From Chitinophagaceae bacterium PMP191F (GTDB lineage: Bacteria > Bacteroidota > Bacteroidia > Chitinophagales > Chitinophagaceae), in assembly GCA_001302245.1 (NCBI GenBank), contig LGYU01000033.1, positions 1-64,000 of the forward strand: 64,000 bases of DNA, written 5' to 3'. This document shows, piece after piece, positions 1 to 9,350 of this stretch. Both the position numbers and the translations under genes were made by a program. Below the pieces are notes generated by a model that did no database searches, was not told where the DNA came from, and saw only the letters and a program-made list of their open reading frames with translations. Every line of letters starts with the position of its first letter. Positions within the stretch are counted from its first letter, which is position 1.

Positions 1-2
1 AC

Positions 3-71
3 ACAGTTACTGAGATAGTCCCAAGAATTCTCTATCTTCCCGACCATAATGACAATACCACAGCAGAATGA
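3..71 (+). CDS. 3' end of an upstream gene (partial)
   Basis: One plus-strand frame is open from the window edge to a TGA at 69-71 and reads as plausible protein (ending ...LYLPDHNDNTTAE). The other two plus frames hit stops within 18 bases. A strong hairpin terminator begins 14 bases after the stop, which supports this being the true end of a coding sequence. Only about 22 residues are visible, so no family can be assigned. Confidence 0.45.
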   Translation, partial: TVTEIVPRILYLPDHNDNTTAE

Positions 72-84
72 TCATTTTATTTGT

Positions 85-122
85 AAACCAGCATAGTTTC
101 AGCCATGCTGGTTTTTTATTTT
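85..122 (+). terminator. Rho-independent terminator
   Basis: A perfect 10-bp stem (AAACCAGCAT at 85-94 with ATGCTGGTTT at 105-114) around a 10-nt loop runs straight into a T-rich tract. The T tract lies on the plus-strand side only, so it should end the upstream partial gene and isolate the RND operon that follows. Confidence 0.85.
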
Positions 123-232
123 ATTTTTTTAATGTGATTGTAACGCCTGTTTATTAAGCATTAATGCTCGTTCTGATGTAGCATTTTATGCCTGGTATCA
201 CAATTGCAATAGAAAATCTTGCAAGCCGTTTG

Positions 233-240
233 TATATTTG
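233..240 (+). promoter_or_regulatory. -7 element of the first RND operon promoter
   Basis: TATATTTG matches the Bacteroidota -7 consensus TAnnTTTG and lies 24 bases before the ATG at 264. No well-spaced TTG (-33) element is seen: the nearest lie 11 and 26 bases upstream. Its position makes the upstream TTG codon at 219 an unlikely start for the following gene. Confidence 0.45.
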
Positions 241-263
241 GTTGCTCTGTGTATATTATTAAA

Positions 264-674
264 ATGCCATTAAAAAGCAGAAAATATATATCTTTTTTAA
301 GTGCATTGCTGGTACTGCTGGCAATAGCAACACCGTCTGCTGCTAAAAGTATACGTTTAGGATATGTATTTAAACATTCTGTTTTTTGCGTTCACCATCA
401 GGCACCGGGTTTTAATGTAACAGATCTGCAGAAGTTCTCACTGAGCTTTGTTGAAACAGAAGATGAGCGTGACGAGATTGAAGAACTGGCACCGGAGAAA
501 AGCATTTATTCGCTGATACGCCCGGTACAACCGCGCGAAAATACTTTGCAGGACGATAAATATACCACTGCAAGACAATATTATCATCTTCCCCAACATC
601 AATTCTACAACAGCTTTACTTCCCATACGCTTCCGTATTATTATACATTTCTTTTCCGTTTTACTCCCTTCTGA
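264..674 (+). CDS. Small exported protein preceding an RND efflux operon
   Basis: A 136-residue protein with a clear Sec signal peptide: basic start, hydrophobic core at about residues 9-22, and a signal-peptidase-like ATPSAAK site. The mature part is short, has an acidic stretch (EDERDEIEE) and an aromatic, Tyr/Phe-rich C-terminus ending in FRFTPF. No catalytic motif is visible and no function can be assigned. It is about 100 bases upstream of the adaptor gene in the same orientation, so co-transcription with the pump is likely and a periplasmic or envelope role can be inferred from that context. The ATG at 264 was chosen over an in-frame TTG at 219 because the signal peptide begins here and a -7 promoter element lies between the two. 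Confidence 0.6.
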   Translation: MPLKSRKYISFLSALLVLLAIATPSAAKSIRLGYVFKHSVFCVHHQAPGFNVTDLQKFSLSFVETEDERDEIEELAPEKSIYSLIRPVQPRENTLQDDKYTTARQYYHLPQHQFYNSFTSHTLPYYYTFLFRFTPF

Positions 675-776
675 GCCCTGCTTGTAATTCCCGGGAAATA
701 TTTCCATTACATTATTGACCATTGATTTAAGGCTTTAAAACGATTGCCTGCCAGTTTTTTTAACCGAAAAATTAGC

Positions 777-1907
777 ATGATGAGATCTTATTTGTTAATA
801 GTCGGGCTTGGAATTATAGGGTTAACCGGATGTAAGGTTAACGGTAATACAGAAGACCCGCACTTTAAACCTGTTTCATTACCTGTGGTAAAGTTGCAAA
901 ACAAAGACACCACGTTATTACAGAATTATGTTGCAGATATACAGGCATGCAGAAATGTAGAGATACGTGCCAAAGTATCAGGCTTTATTGATAAAATACT
1001 GGTTGATGAAGGCCAGGAAGTTAAAAAAGGACAGTTGTTGTTTATTATCAATGATGTTGAATTGCAATCGGAACTGTCGCGAGTAAGGGCCGCTTTAGCC
1101 AGTGCTGCCGCCGAAGTAAGAACAGCAGAACTGGAACTGAAAAGAGTGAAATTGCTGGTAGACAAGAACATTATAGCAAAAAGTGAGTACGAACTGGCAG
1201 AGGCAAAACTGAAATCTACACATGCCAGGGAAGATGAGGCCCGTTCTGCTGAGAATAATGCACGTATTCAATTGTCGTATGCAGCTATCAGGGCGCCTTT
1301 TAATGGTATTATTGACCGTATACCATTCAAATCCGGAAGCCTGGTCAATGAAGGCGCGTTGCTGACTACACTTTCTGATCTGCACGATATGTTTGCGTAT
1401 TTCAACGTATCGGAAAATGAATATCTGCAATATGTGAAGTCAGGCAAAAATTCTGGTAACTCTCAATTAAACAATCTTTCGCTGGTACTGGCAGATGGAT
1501 CTGAATATGCATACAAAGGAAAGGTAGAAACAATGGAAAGTGAGTTTGATGAAAATACAGGTTCCATTGCATTCAGGGCAAAATTTCCCAATCCCGATAA
1601 ACTGCTGAAACATGGTGCATCTGGAAAGGTCAGCCTTACCACGGCTATCAGCAAGGCTTTGATCATACCGCAGAAAGCTGTATTTGAAATACAGGACAAA
1701 AATTTTGTTTTTGTACTTACCAACGGCAATGCGGTAAAAATGAAAAGCTTTACCCCGAAGACCAGGATAGATGAATTTATTATAGTGGAAGAGGGGCTTT
1801 CTCCGGATGACACCATTATATATGAAGGTATCCAGAATATCAGGGAAGGAACCATTATTAATCCCCGTTATATTACTACAGACAGTTTACAGGTTGCCGG
1901 TTTATAG
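777..1907 (+). CDS. RND efflux periplasmic adaptor (membrane fusion protein), lipoprotein
   Basis: A HlyD/AcrA-family adaptor of about 376 residues that bridges an inner-membrane RND pump and an outer-membrane channel. A lipoprotein signal ends in LTGC with Cys at residue 19. It is followed by a split biotinyl-lipoyl domain (RAKVSGFIDKILVDEGQEV...AAIRAPFNGIIDRIPFKSG) around an Ala/Glu/Lys-rich coiled-coil hairpin, then beta-barrel and membrane-proximal domains. The start was placed at the double ATG at 777/780, directly before the signal peptide, not at the upstream TTG at 744. It is the second gene of a four-gene operon and the pump gene follows after about 120 bases. The substrate is unknown. 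Confidence 0.92.
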   Translation: MMRSYLLIVGLGIIGLTGCKVNGNTEDPHFKPVSLPVVKLQNKDTTLLQNYVADIQACRNVEIRAKVSGFIDKILVDEGQEVKKGQLLFIINDVELQSELSRVRAALASAAAEVRTAELELKRVKLLVDKNIIAKSEYELAEAKLKSTHAREDEARSAENNARIQLSYAAIRAPFNGIIDRIPFKSGSLVNEGALLTTLSDLHDMFAYFNVSENEYLQYVKSGKNSGNSQLNNLSLVLADGSEYAYKGKVETMESEFDENTGSIAFRAKFPNPDKLLKHGASGKVSLTTAISKALIIPQKAVFEIQDKNFVFVLTNGNAVKMKSFTPKTRIDEFIIVEEGLSPDDTIIYEGIQNIREGTIINPRYITTDSLQVAGL

Positions 1908-2028
1908 TGCATATAACCGTTAACAACCAATGCATTTGCCTGCATGTACAGCAGGTAATATTGTACATCCATACAAATCAAGAGATGCTTGCTGCCTTAG
2001 CACCGGCTGCAACATAATTTTTTATACA

Positions 2029-5000
2029 ATGATAGAAACGTTTATCAGGCGACCGGTATTGTCGCTGGTGATCTCGCTGATTATTACCCTGCTGGGTGTA
2101 TTGGCTTTGTTTACATTGCCCATAACCCAGTTTCCCGATATCGTACCTCCTTCGGTGGTGGTTACTGCTAATTACAATGGCGCCAATGCTGAAGTGTGCG
2201 CCAATGCAGTGGCTACTCCACTTGAACGGGCCATCAATGGGGTACCAGGTATGACCTACATGAACTCTGTCAGCAGTAATAACGGAACTACGCTGGTACA
2301 GATATTCTTTAATGTGGGCACCGATCCTGACCAGGCCGCAGTGAATGTGCAGAACCGTGTTACTACTGTACTGGATGAACTGCCGGAAGAAGTAATTAAA
2401 GCTGGTGTGGTAACTGAAAAAGAAGTGAACAGTATGTTGCTGTACCTGAATATTACCAGCAGCGACAGCAGTATGAATGAAGAATTTATTTACAATTTTG
2501 CTGATATTAATGTACTGCCTGAACTGAAAAGAATTGATGGCGTAGGGTTTGTGGATATTATGGGAGCACGAGAATATTCTATGCGTGTGTGGCTGAAGCC
2601 AGACCGAATGCTTGCCTACAATATTTCAACAGAAGAGGTGATCGCCACTTTACGCAGTCAGAACATTGAAGCCGCGCCCGGTATGGCAGGTGAGAACTCC
2701 GGTAAAGATAAACAGGTAAAACAATACATTCTGAAATATACCGGTAAGTTCAACAAGCCGGAAGAATACGAAAACGTAGTGCTGAAAGCTGCTGCAGATG
2801 GAACCATTCTACGGTTAAAAGATATTGCAGATATCGAATTCGGAACTGTGAGCTACGATATGTCGTCCAAAACGGATGGGCGTCCTTCTGCATCCATCAT
2901 GATCAAACAACGGCCGGGAAGTAATGCCAGTGAGGTAATTGACAATATAAAGACCAGGCTGGCGCAGATGAAGAAAGATGTATTTCCTCCGGGTATGGAG
3001 TATAATTATGCTTATGATGTATCGCGTTTTCTGGATGCCAGTATTCATGAAGTAATGCGTACGCTGTTTGAAGCCTTCATACTGGTGTTTATCGTGGTGT
3101 TTATTTTCCTGCAGGATTTCCGTTCTACGGTGATACCGGCACTGGCAGTACCGGTGGCATTGATAGGTACGCTGGCGTTTATGCAACTATTGGGCTTTTC
3201 CATTAATATGCTTACGCTGTTTGCACTGGTACTTGCTATTGGTATAGTGGTAGACAATGCCATTGTGGTGGTAGAAGCAGTACACGTTAAAATGACAGAA
3301 GAACATTTGCCGGCAGTGGAAGCAACCATTGCTGCCATGAAAGAGATCACAGGTGCCATCCTTGCTATTACATTGGTAATGTCGGCGGTGTTTATCCCGG
3401 TGGCCTTCTTATCGGGACCAGTAGGTGTATTCTATCGACAGTTTTCGCTGACATTGGCTATCTCAATTGTAATATCCGGTATCAATGCATTGACACTTAC
3501 TCCTGCTTTGTGTGCACTGATGTTGAAACACAATCCCGTTCGCAGGAAAAGCCTGTTGCAACGGTTTTATGGCTCGTTCAACAAGCGTTATGATAGAACA
3601 GAAAAGCATTATGGTAAAATGGTAGCATGGCTGGCTGGTCGGAGGCTGGTAACATTATCCTTGTTTCTGTTTTTCTGTATTGCCACCTGGGGCATCAGTG
3701 TTGTATTGCCATCAGGCTTTATTCCTACGGAGGATCAGGGGATGATCTATGTGAATGTAACAACACCACCCGGTTCTACAGTAGAGCGTACAGAAAGCGT
3801 ATTGAATAAAGTGGAAGCTGCCACCAAAGGAAGTGAAGGCATTGAGAATATCAGTACACTGGCTGGTTATAGTTTGTTGAGTGATATCTCCGGAGCTTCT
3901 TATGGCATGGCTATGATCAACCTGAAATCCTGGGGTGAGAGAAAGGAAACCGTACATGAGATGATCACCCGGCTGCAGGCTTCCACCAAACATATATCAG
4001 ATGCAACCATTGAGTTTTTTGCACCGCCTACAGTACCGGGTTTTGGGAATGCCAGTGGGTTTGAATTACGGTTGTTGGATAAGAACCGGGGCGGCAGCCT
4101 GGATTCCATGGCAAAAGTAACCGCAGATTTTGTAGAGGCCATGAAACAACATAAGATCATTGGCAGCGCATCTACCAGTTTTGATCCCAGTTTTCCGCAG
4201 TATGTAATACATGTTGACCAGGAAATGGCAGCCAAAAAAGGTGTAACGATCGACAACGCAATGAGCACATTACAAACGTTGCTGGGAAGCTATTATGCTA
4301 CCAACTTTATCCGCTTCGGACAGATGTATAAAGTAATGCTGCAGGCATATCCACAATACCGCAGTAAGCCAGAAGATATTCTGAATTTGTATGTAAAGAA
4401 CAGTAAGGGAGAAATGGTGCCATATTCCACTTTTATTAAACTGGAAAGAGTATATGGACCAGAACAGATCACTAGGTACAATATGTATTCTGCTGCCATG
4501 ATCAATGGCGATGCAGCAAAAGGATACAGTAGTGGTGAATCCATTGCTGCAATACAACAACTGGCAAAAGAAAAACTACCCCGTGGTTATAGCTATGAAT
4601 GGAGTGGTATGACGCGCGAGCAGATACTTTCCGGAAACCAGGCTGTGTATATTTTTATTATCTGTCTGGTGTTTGTGTATTTACTGCTGGCAGCACAATA
4701 TGAAAGTTTCCTGTTGCCAATGGCAGTGATCCTTTCTTTACCAGCAGGAATTGCAGGCGCGTTTGTGTCGCTGAAACTGGCGGGTCTTGAAAACAATATT
4801 TATGCGCAGGTTTCGCTGATCATGCTGATAGGTTTATTGGGTAAAAATGCTATCCTGATCGTAGAGTTTGCTATACAACGTCGTAAACAGGGATATTCAA
4901 TTCTAGAAGCCGCAAAACAGGGGGCCATCTCGCGTTTGCGTCCTATCCTGATGACCTCTTTTGCATTTGTGGCAGGATTGATTCCGCTTTGTATTGCCAC

Positions 5001-5160
5001 AGGTGCTGGAGCCATGGGCAACCGTTCCATTGGTGTGGCAGCAGCAGGGGGGATGTTGATTGGAACCATAGCCGGTTTATTCCTGATACCGGGTCTGTAT
5101 GTTGTATTTGCGATGTTGTCTGAAAGAAAGAAAAAGAAAACGACGGATGATATTCCCTAA
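2029..5160 (+). CDS. RND multidrug efflux pump, HAE1 type
   Basis: An AcrB-like inner-membrane proton-drug antiporter of about 1043 residues, the normal family length, with two six-helix repeats and two large periplasmic loops. The start ATG at 2029 gives the typical N-terminus MIETFIRRPVLSLVIS; the open frame upstream of it is not family-like. The TM4 motif reads GIVVDNAIVVVEAV. The first acidic residue of the AcrB Asp407/Asp408 pair is present (Asp409), but the second position is Asn410. The TM10 lysine is kept (GLLGKNAILIVEFA, Lys939). With its adaptor and outer-membrane channel it forms a complete tripartite exporter. The substrate cannot be read from sequence. Confidence 0.93.
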   Translation: MIETFIRRPVLSLVISLIITLLGVLALFTLPITQFPDIVPPSVVVTANYNGANAEVCANAVATPLERAINGVPGMTYMNSVSSNNGTTLVQIFFNVGTDPDQAAVNVQNRVTTVLDELPEEVIKAGVVTEKEVNSMLLYLNITSSDSSMNEEFIYNFADINVLPELKRIDGVGFVDIMGAREYSMRVWLKPDRMLAYNISTEEVIATLRSQNIEAAPGMAGENSGKDKQVKQYILKYTGKFNKPEEYENVVLKAAADGTILRLKDIADIEFGTVSYDMSSKTDGRPSASIMIKQRPGSNASEVIDNIKTRLAQMKKDVFPPGMEYNYAYDVSRFLDASIHEVMRTLFEAFILVFIVVFIFLQDFRSTVIPALAVPVALIGTLAFMQLLGFSINMLTLFALVLAIGIVVDNAIVVVEAVHVKMTEEHLPAVEATIAAMKEITGAILAITLVMSAVFIPVAFLSGPVGVFYRQFSLTLAISIVISGINALTLTPALCALMLKHNPVRRKSLLQRFYGSFNKRYDRTEKHYGKMVAWLAGRRLVTLSLFLFFCIATWGISVVLPSGFIPTEDQGMIYVNVTTPPGSTVERTESVLNKVEAATKGSEGIENISTLAGYSLLSDISGASYGMAMINLKSWGERKETVHEMITRLQASTKHISDATIEFFAPPTVPGFGNASGFELRLLDKNRGGSLDSMAKVTADFVEAMKQHKIIGSASTSFDPSFPQYVIHVDQEMAAKKGVTIDNAMSTLQTLLGSYYATNFIRFGQMYKVMLQAYPQYRSKPEDILNLYVKNSKGEMVPYSTFIKLERVYGPEQITRYNMYSAAMINGDAAKGYSSGESIAAIQQLAKEKLPRGYSYEWSGMTREQILSGNQAVYIFIICLVFVYLLLAAQYESFLLPMAVILSLPAGIAGAFVSLKLAGLENNIYAQVSLIMLIGLLGKNAILIVEFAIQRRKQGYSILEAAKQGAISRLRPILMTSFAFVAGLIPLCIATGAGAMGNRSIGVAAAGGMLIGTIAGLFLIPGLYVVFAMLSERKKKKTTDDIP

Positions 5161-5229
5161 ACAGAAATGGCGTTAGCATAGTAGACTTCAATGTGTATAT
5201 TTTGTTATGGAAACTAATACCAGATTTGG

Positions 5230-6675
5230 ATGAAACAAATATTAAACTATAGTATACTTCTTATTGCAGTAACAGCTGTTACTGTTACAGGCTGCCGGGT
5301 AGCAAAACCTGTGGCCATGCCTGTTGTAAAAGCAATGCCGGATTCGTTCGCGGTCAATACAGGTTCAACCAGTATAGCCAATATTTCATGGCGGCAGTTT
5401 TTTAATGACAAATTCCTGGTGGCATTGCTGGATACTACGTTGCAAAACAATCCAGAGCTGTTGATCACCTTACAACGAATAGGAATTGCCCGTGCGCAAC
5501 TGGCTATGCGTAAAGGGGCTTTGCTACCGTCTGTGAACGGTATAATATCAGGCGGTGTTGATCATTTTGGAGATTACACGATCAATGGTGTAGGCAATTT
5601 CGATACTAATCTTTCGCCTAATATCAGTAAAAAACAACAAACACCTGTTAAACTTACGCCCGATCTTTTTGCCGGTTTCAGAAGCAGTTGGGAGATTGAT
5701 ATATGGGGTAAACTAAAAAATCAGCGGCGGGCTGCTGCTGCACGTTTGCTGGCAACAGAAAAAGGCCGTCAGATGGTGATCACCTCACTGGTGGCAGAAG
5801 TTGCGGGACTGTATTATGAACTGCTGGCGCTGGATGCCGAAATGAAGATCATTAAAAAGAACATTGCATTACAGCAAACGGCGCTGGAAGTAGTAAAGAT
5901 CCAGAAAGAGGGTGGGCGGGCCACGGAACTGGCGGTACAACAATTCAATGCCCAGTTGCTGAATACCAGGGCTATTGAATTTACCACACAACAACAGATC
6001 ATTGCTACTGAAAATCAACTCAATGTGCTGGCTGGCCGCTACCCTTCACACGTGGTACGCGATACCTCGTTAATGCAACAGCAATTGCCGGAAGCATTAC
6101 AGGCAGGGATACCTGCTACAATGCTGGTGCGTAGACCGGATATTCAGCAGGCAGAACTGGAACTGGTTGCAGCTAAAGCTGATGTAGGTGCTGCACGCGC
6201 TGCATTCTTCCCTTCTTTAAATCTTTCGGCTTATATAGGGTTCAATGCATTCAAACCGGAACTTTTGTTCAACGCCGGTTCTATAGCCTATGGTGCGCTG
6301 GCAGGATTAACGGCACCTGTTTTTAACCAGCAACAGATCAGGGCCGGGTATGCTATTGCCAACGCACAGAATAAGGAAGCTATATACAATTATCAGAAAA
6401 TACTGTTCAGCAGCTTCGGCGAAGTGGTGACCAACCTGGAGGCCATCAACCTGTATAAAAGCTCTTTTACGCTGAAAGAACAGGAGGTAAAAGAACTGAC
6501 CAATGCAGTAGCTACAGCCCGCGAACTCTATCTTACCGGTTATGCCAATTACCTGGAAGTGATTACAGCCCAGAAAGGCGTGCTGGAAGCTGAATTACAA
6601 CTGACCAGTAATAAAAAAGACCTGTTTCAGTCAGTTATCAGGTTGTACAGGTCGCTGGGTGGTGGATGGGAGTAA
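5230..6675 (+). CDS. Outer-membrane efflux channel, NodT/OprM-type lipoprotein
   Basis: A TolC-superfamily outer-membrane factor of 481 residues. The lipobox VTVTGC places the lipidated Cys at residue 22. Two outer-membrane-efflux repeats follow, with the characteristic second-repeat segment PATMLVRRPDIQQAELEL and ARAAFFPSLNLSA. The long alpha-helical stretches are rich in Ala, Gln and Leu. It is the last gene of the operon, starts 70 bases after the pump stop and is followed by a strong terminator, so the three Cus/Acr-like components are complete. Confidence 0.92.
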   Translation: MKQILNYSILLIAVTAVTVTGCRVAKPVAMPVVKAMPDSFAVNTGSTSIANISWRQFFNDKFLVALLDTTLQNNPELLITLQRIGIARAQLAMRKGALLPSVNGIISGGVDHFGDYTINGVGNFDTNLSPNISKKQQTPVKLTPDLFAGFRSSWEIDIWGKLKNQRRAAAARLLATEKGRQMVITSLVAEVAGLYYELLALDAEMKIIKKNIALQQTALEVVKIQKEGGRATELAVQQFNAQLLNTRAIEFTTQQQIIATENQLNVLAGRYPSHVVRDTSLMQQQLPEALQAGIPATMLVRRPDIQQAELELVAAKADVGAARAAFFPSLNLSAYIGFNAFKPELLFNAGSIAYGALAGLTAPVFNQQQIRAGYAIANAQNKEAIYNYQKILFSSFGEVVTNLEAINLYKSSFTLKEQEVKELTNAVATARELYLTGYANYLEVITAQKGVLEAELQLTSNKKDLFQSVIRLYRSLGGGWE

Positions 6676-6700
6676 AACGTACAGTCTATTTATAAACAAA

Positions 6701-6731
6701 GAGGCCGTTCAATTTTGAACGGCCTCTGCTC
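6701..6731 (+). terminator. Terminator after the first RND operon
   Basis: A perfect 12-bp stem (GAGGCCGTTCAA at 6701-6712 with its complement at 6715-6726) is followed by TGCTCTTTTT. It lies 26 bases past the channel gene stop and 20 bases from the end of the convergent CBS gene. The minus-strand flank (TTTGTTTATA) is also T-rich, so it may work in both directions. Confidence 0.88.
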
Positions 6732-6745
6732 TTTTTCAGACAGTT

Positions 6746-7183
6746 CTATAAACTGGAATGCAGATAATCTTTCAATTGAGTAATGGTTTCCTGCTGGGAC
6801 AAAATAGTTTCTCTTACTACATCATTGATAGACACAATCCCCATAATGTGCTCGCCTTCAAAAACGGGCAGGTAACGGATATTCCTATCAGACATTAGCT
6901 GCATGCAGTAATCAACAGAATCGTGCGGTGTGATACGCGGAAAATCGGAAGACATGATGTCTGCTACTGTTATTTCAGTAGACGTTTTGCCCCGCAACAC
7001 TACTTTTCTTGAATAATCCCGCTCTGTCATAATGCCAAGATATGTAGCATTCTGCATCACCATCACCGAACCAATATTCTGGTCGGCCATGATCTTAAGT
7101 GCATCCAGCACAGAAGTATCAGGGGAGACAGTAGTAATGTTACTCCCTTTTCTTAAAAGGATGTCGGTGACCTTTTTGTTCAT
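6746..7183 (-). CDS. Tandem CBS-domain protein
   Basis: A 145-residue protein made almost entirely of two CBS domains (about residues 8-65 and 75-130). Typical features are ITVSPDTSVLDALKIM, GSVMVMQNATYLGIMTERDY and the second-domain MGIVSINDVVRE. Stand-alone CBS pairs usually bind adenine nucleotides and act as energy sensors, or gate a partner enzyme or transporter. No partner domain is fused here. It is a single gene transcribed towards the RND operon, with no obvious operon partner, so its target is unknown. Confidence 0.88.
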   Translation of the reverse strand: MNKKVTDILLRKGSNITTVSPDTSVLDALKIMADQNIGSVMVMQNATYLGIMTERDYSRKVVLRGKTSTEITVADIMSSDFPRITPHDSVDYCMQLMSDRNIRYLPVFEGEHIMGIVSINDVVRETILSQQETITQLKDYLHSSL

Positions 7184-7368
7184 ACAGCAAGTTTAGTTTA
7201 GCAATAGTGTTTAATAGTAATTTACAACAAATGTTATAAAATACAAAACGGATGCGGCCTGTAGAGGATTCTCTACATAATATGTATATTATCAGGCTTT
7301 AAAACTGGTTCATACTCAAACAGGTAAAGCCGGTATAGTTTTTTATCAGCTAATAGTAAAATACGTTT

Positions 7369-7737
7369 ATGACCCATACCGATAAAATACCCACGAGAGT
7401 GGATGAAATGAATACGGTGACAAATATTCTGGAGAAGTTGCGCCTTAAAAAAATGGACAATGAGTTCCGTTGGGCCGATGGACAATTCAATGCAGGGAAA
7501 GGGAAAAATTATTCACCGGAAGATCTTGTGATCTTAAAGACATTCCGTTTTGAAGGAGAATCTGATCCTTCCGATTCATCCATCCTGTACGTTATACAGG
7601 CAAAAGACGGGCTGGTCGGTTACAGCCTGGATGCCTATGGCATTTACAGTAATCATGATGGTGAGGAGGGGTATGATAATTTTATCCGTAAAATACCCGT
7701 AGCGAAAGAAGGTGAACAGTTGTTATTTGAGTTATAA
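7369..7737 (+). CDS. Small PRPP-synthetase-like conserved protein
   Basis: A 122-residue cytoplasmic protein of a short Bacteroidota family. Family features are the FRFEGESDPSDSSILYVI segment and the following GLVGYSLDAYGIYS. Homologues are often labelled phosphoribosylpyrophosphate synthetase, but no PRPP-binding loop or catalytic flexible loop is visible and the length is about a third of a real PRPP synthetase, so that name is probably a propagated error. An internal ATG at residue 14 is an alternative start. It stands alone and is followed by its own terminator. Confidence 0.65.
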   Translation: MTHTDKIPTRVDEMNTVTNILEKLRLKKMDNEFRWADGQFNAGKGKNYSPEDLVILKTFRFEGESDPSDSSILYVIQAKDGLVGYSLDAYGIYSNHDGEEGYDNFIRKIPVAKEGEQLLFEL

Positions 7738-7762
7738 TTTTACGGACAATATAAATGGAGTG

Positions 7763-7790
7763 AACCTGCAGCTTATGCTGCAGGTTTTTT
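7763..7790 (+). terminator. Rho-independent terminator
   Basis: A perfect 10-bp stem (AACCTGCAGC at 7763-7772, GCTGCAGGTT at 7777-7786) has a TTAT loop and continues into a T7 run. It lies 25 bases after the stop of the small conserved gene. Confidence 0.88.
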
Positions 7791-7912
7791 TATTCATATT
7801 CAACAAGTTGTTTTTTTGAGACTTATTTTTTCATTGCCTGAATTAATGCGATTTTTGCGCCTGCAAAGTCCCCGAACCCGGACAATGCTATGTTACTAAA
7901 CCGGATAAGGCA

Positions 7913-9061
7913 ATGAAGAAACTGGCTATTGTAGGTATTCTCGCTACTGTTATATGTTTCCTGCTGGCATTTCAACGTACAGGAGGACCCCGTGATATTC
8001 CCGGAAATGCTTTTTTAGACAGTATACGTGCATTGTATCAGCGTCCATCAAAAGAGTGGCCGCGTCCCTTTGTAGATGACTCTATCCGCTGGCAGGAGCT
8101 TACTGCGTTGCCTGTTTCTCCTTATAGTCGCGATAGCTCTTTAAAAGAAATGGCAGGGCTGGGCAAATACCTGTTCTTTGATCCCCGTTTGTCGGGTTCC
8201 AACCAAATATCCTGTGCTTCGTGTCATGAACCGGAGCTGGGGTGGAGTAACGGCCGTACAGTTGGTATCGGGCACGATCATCAACTGGGTTCCCGTAATG
8301 TACCTTCTTTATTCAATGCCTGGTATTTTAAAAAATTTTTCTGGGATGGACGTGCGGATAGTCTTGAACAGCAGGCTGTAGCACCGATCAGTAATGAACT
8401 GGAAATGCATGAGTTTCCTGGTAAACTGGAAGAAGAGCTGGCCGAAATTCCTTATTACAAAGAAAAGTTTGCACAGGTCTTTGGTAAAAAAGCAGGCATA
8501 TCCCTCAACCATATTATGAAAGCCATTGCCACGTACGAAAAAACGATCAGCAGCCGTTCAGCTGCATTCGATCTGTTTATGATTGGCAGGTATGGGGCTA
8601 TGACCGATCAGCAGGTATGGGGGCTACACCTGTTCCGAACAAAAGCAAGATGTATGAACTGTCATAATGGTCCTATGTTCACAGACCAGGAGTTTCACAA
8701 TATCGGTCTGTCTTATTACGGCAGAAAATTTGAAGATCTGGGTCTTTACAAGATCACCCATAAAAAAGAAGATGTAGGCAAATTTAAAACACCATCGTTG
8801 CGTGATGTGGCTCTAACACGCCCGTGGATGCACAATGGATTGTTTGACGACCTGCAAGGCATCGTTAATCTATATGATATAGGAGGTGCACGTACTAAAA
8901 GAAAAGCAGAGCAGGTAGCAGATACACTGTTTCCGGAAACTTCACCTATTTTAAAACCTTTACAGCTTACCAAAGAAGAGAAAGAAGCAGTGGTGGCATT
9001 TCTGCACAGCATCAGTTCTAACACTTCCTATCGCGTGCCCAGACCGGTACTACCTAACTAA
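7913..9061 (+). CDS. Di-haem cytochrome c peroxidase / MauG family protein
   Basis: An exported di-haem protein of 382 residues with an N-terminal hydrophobic signal (residues 3-20). Two c-type haem sites are visible: CASCH at residues 101-105 and CMNCH at residues 247-251, spaced as in bacterial cytochrome c peroxidases. Around them are the family segments GKYLFFDPRLSGSNQISC, RNVPSLFNAWYFKKFFWDG and FKTPSLRDVALTRPWMHNG. Such proteins reduce hydrogen peroxide in the periplasm or carry out MauG-like oxidations. No methylamine dehydrogenase gene is nearby, so peroxide detoxification is the simpler inference. It is monocistronic. Confidence 0.92.
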   Translation: MKKLAIVGILATVICFLLAFQRTGGPRDIPGNAFLDSIRALYQRPSKEWPRPFVDDSIRWQELTALPVSPYSRDSSLKEMAGLGKYLFFDPRLSGSNQISCASCHEPELGWSNGRTVGIGHDHQLGSRNVPSLFNAWYFKKFFWDGRADSLEQQAVAPISNELEMHEFPGKLEEELAEIPYYKEKFAQVFGKKAGISLNHIMKAIATYEKTISSRSAAFDLFMIGRYGAMTDQQVWGLHLFRTKARCMNCHNGPMFTDQEFHNIGLSYYGRKFEDLGLYKITHKKEDVGKFKTPSLRDVALTRPWMHNGLFDDLQGIVNLYDIGGARTKRKAEQVADTLFPETSPILKPLQLTKEEKEAVVAFLHSISSNTSYRVPRPVLPN

Positions 9062-9350
9062 GCATTTTATTGTATTAATAAGGATAATTACTAATTGCGA
9101 AACGTTTTTAGTGGTTTCTTTCCTTTTTACGGACGAAAATTTCCCTTAAAGGAACATTGATAGTATCCTGATATTGTATTTTACTGATACCCAGAAGTGT
9201 ATTGAATTGGCATGTTCATTGGTCATTACATTTCGTCTGTCTGTTCTAATCATTCCTTTCCTACCCAATATTCTTTACATCCTTCCAGTATCTGTTCAGT
9301 GGATCATTAATCAACCAGGGTATTTTATTATTCATTAAAAAACTTGCTTT

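Noticed and set aside
219-263. TTG start adding 15 residues to the small exported protein
   Set aside because: It precedes the likely -7 promoter element at 233-240 and would bury the signal peptide.
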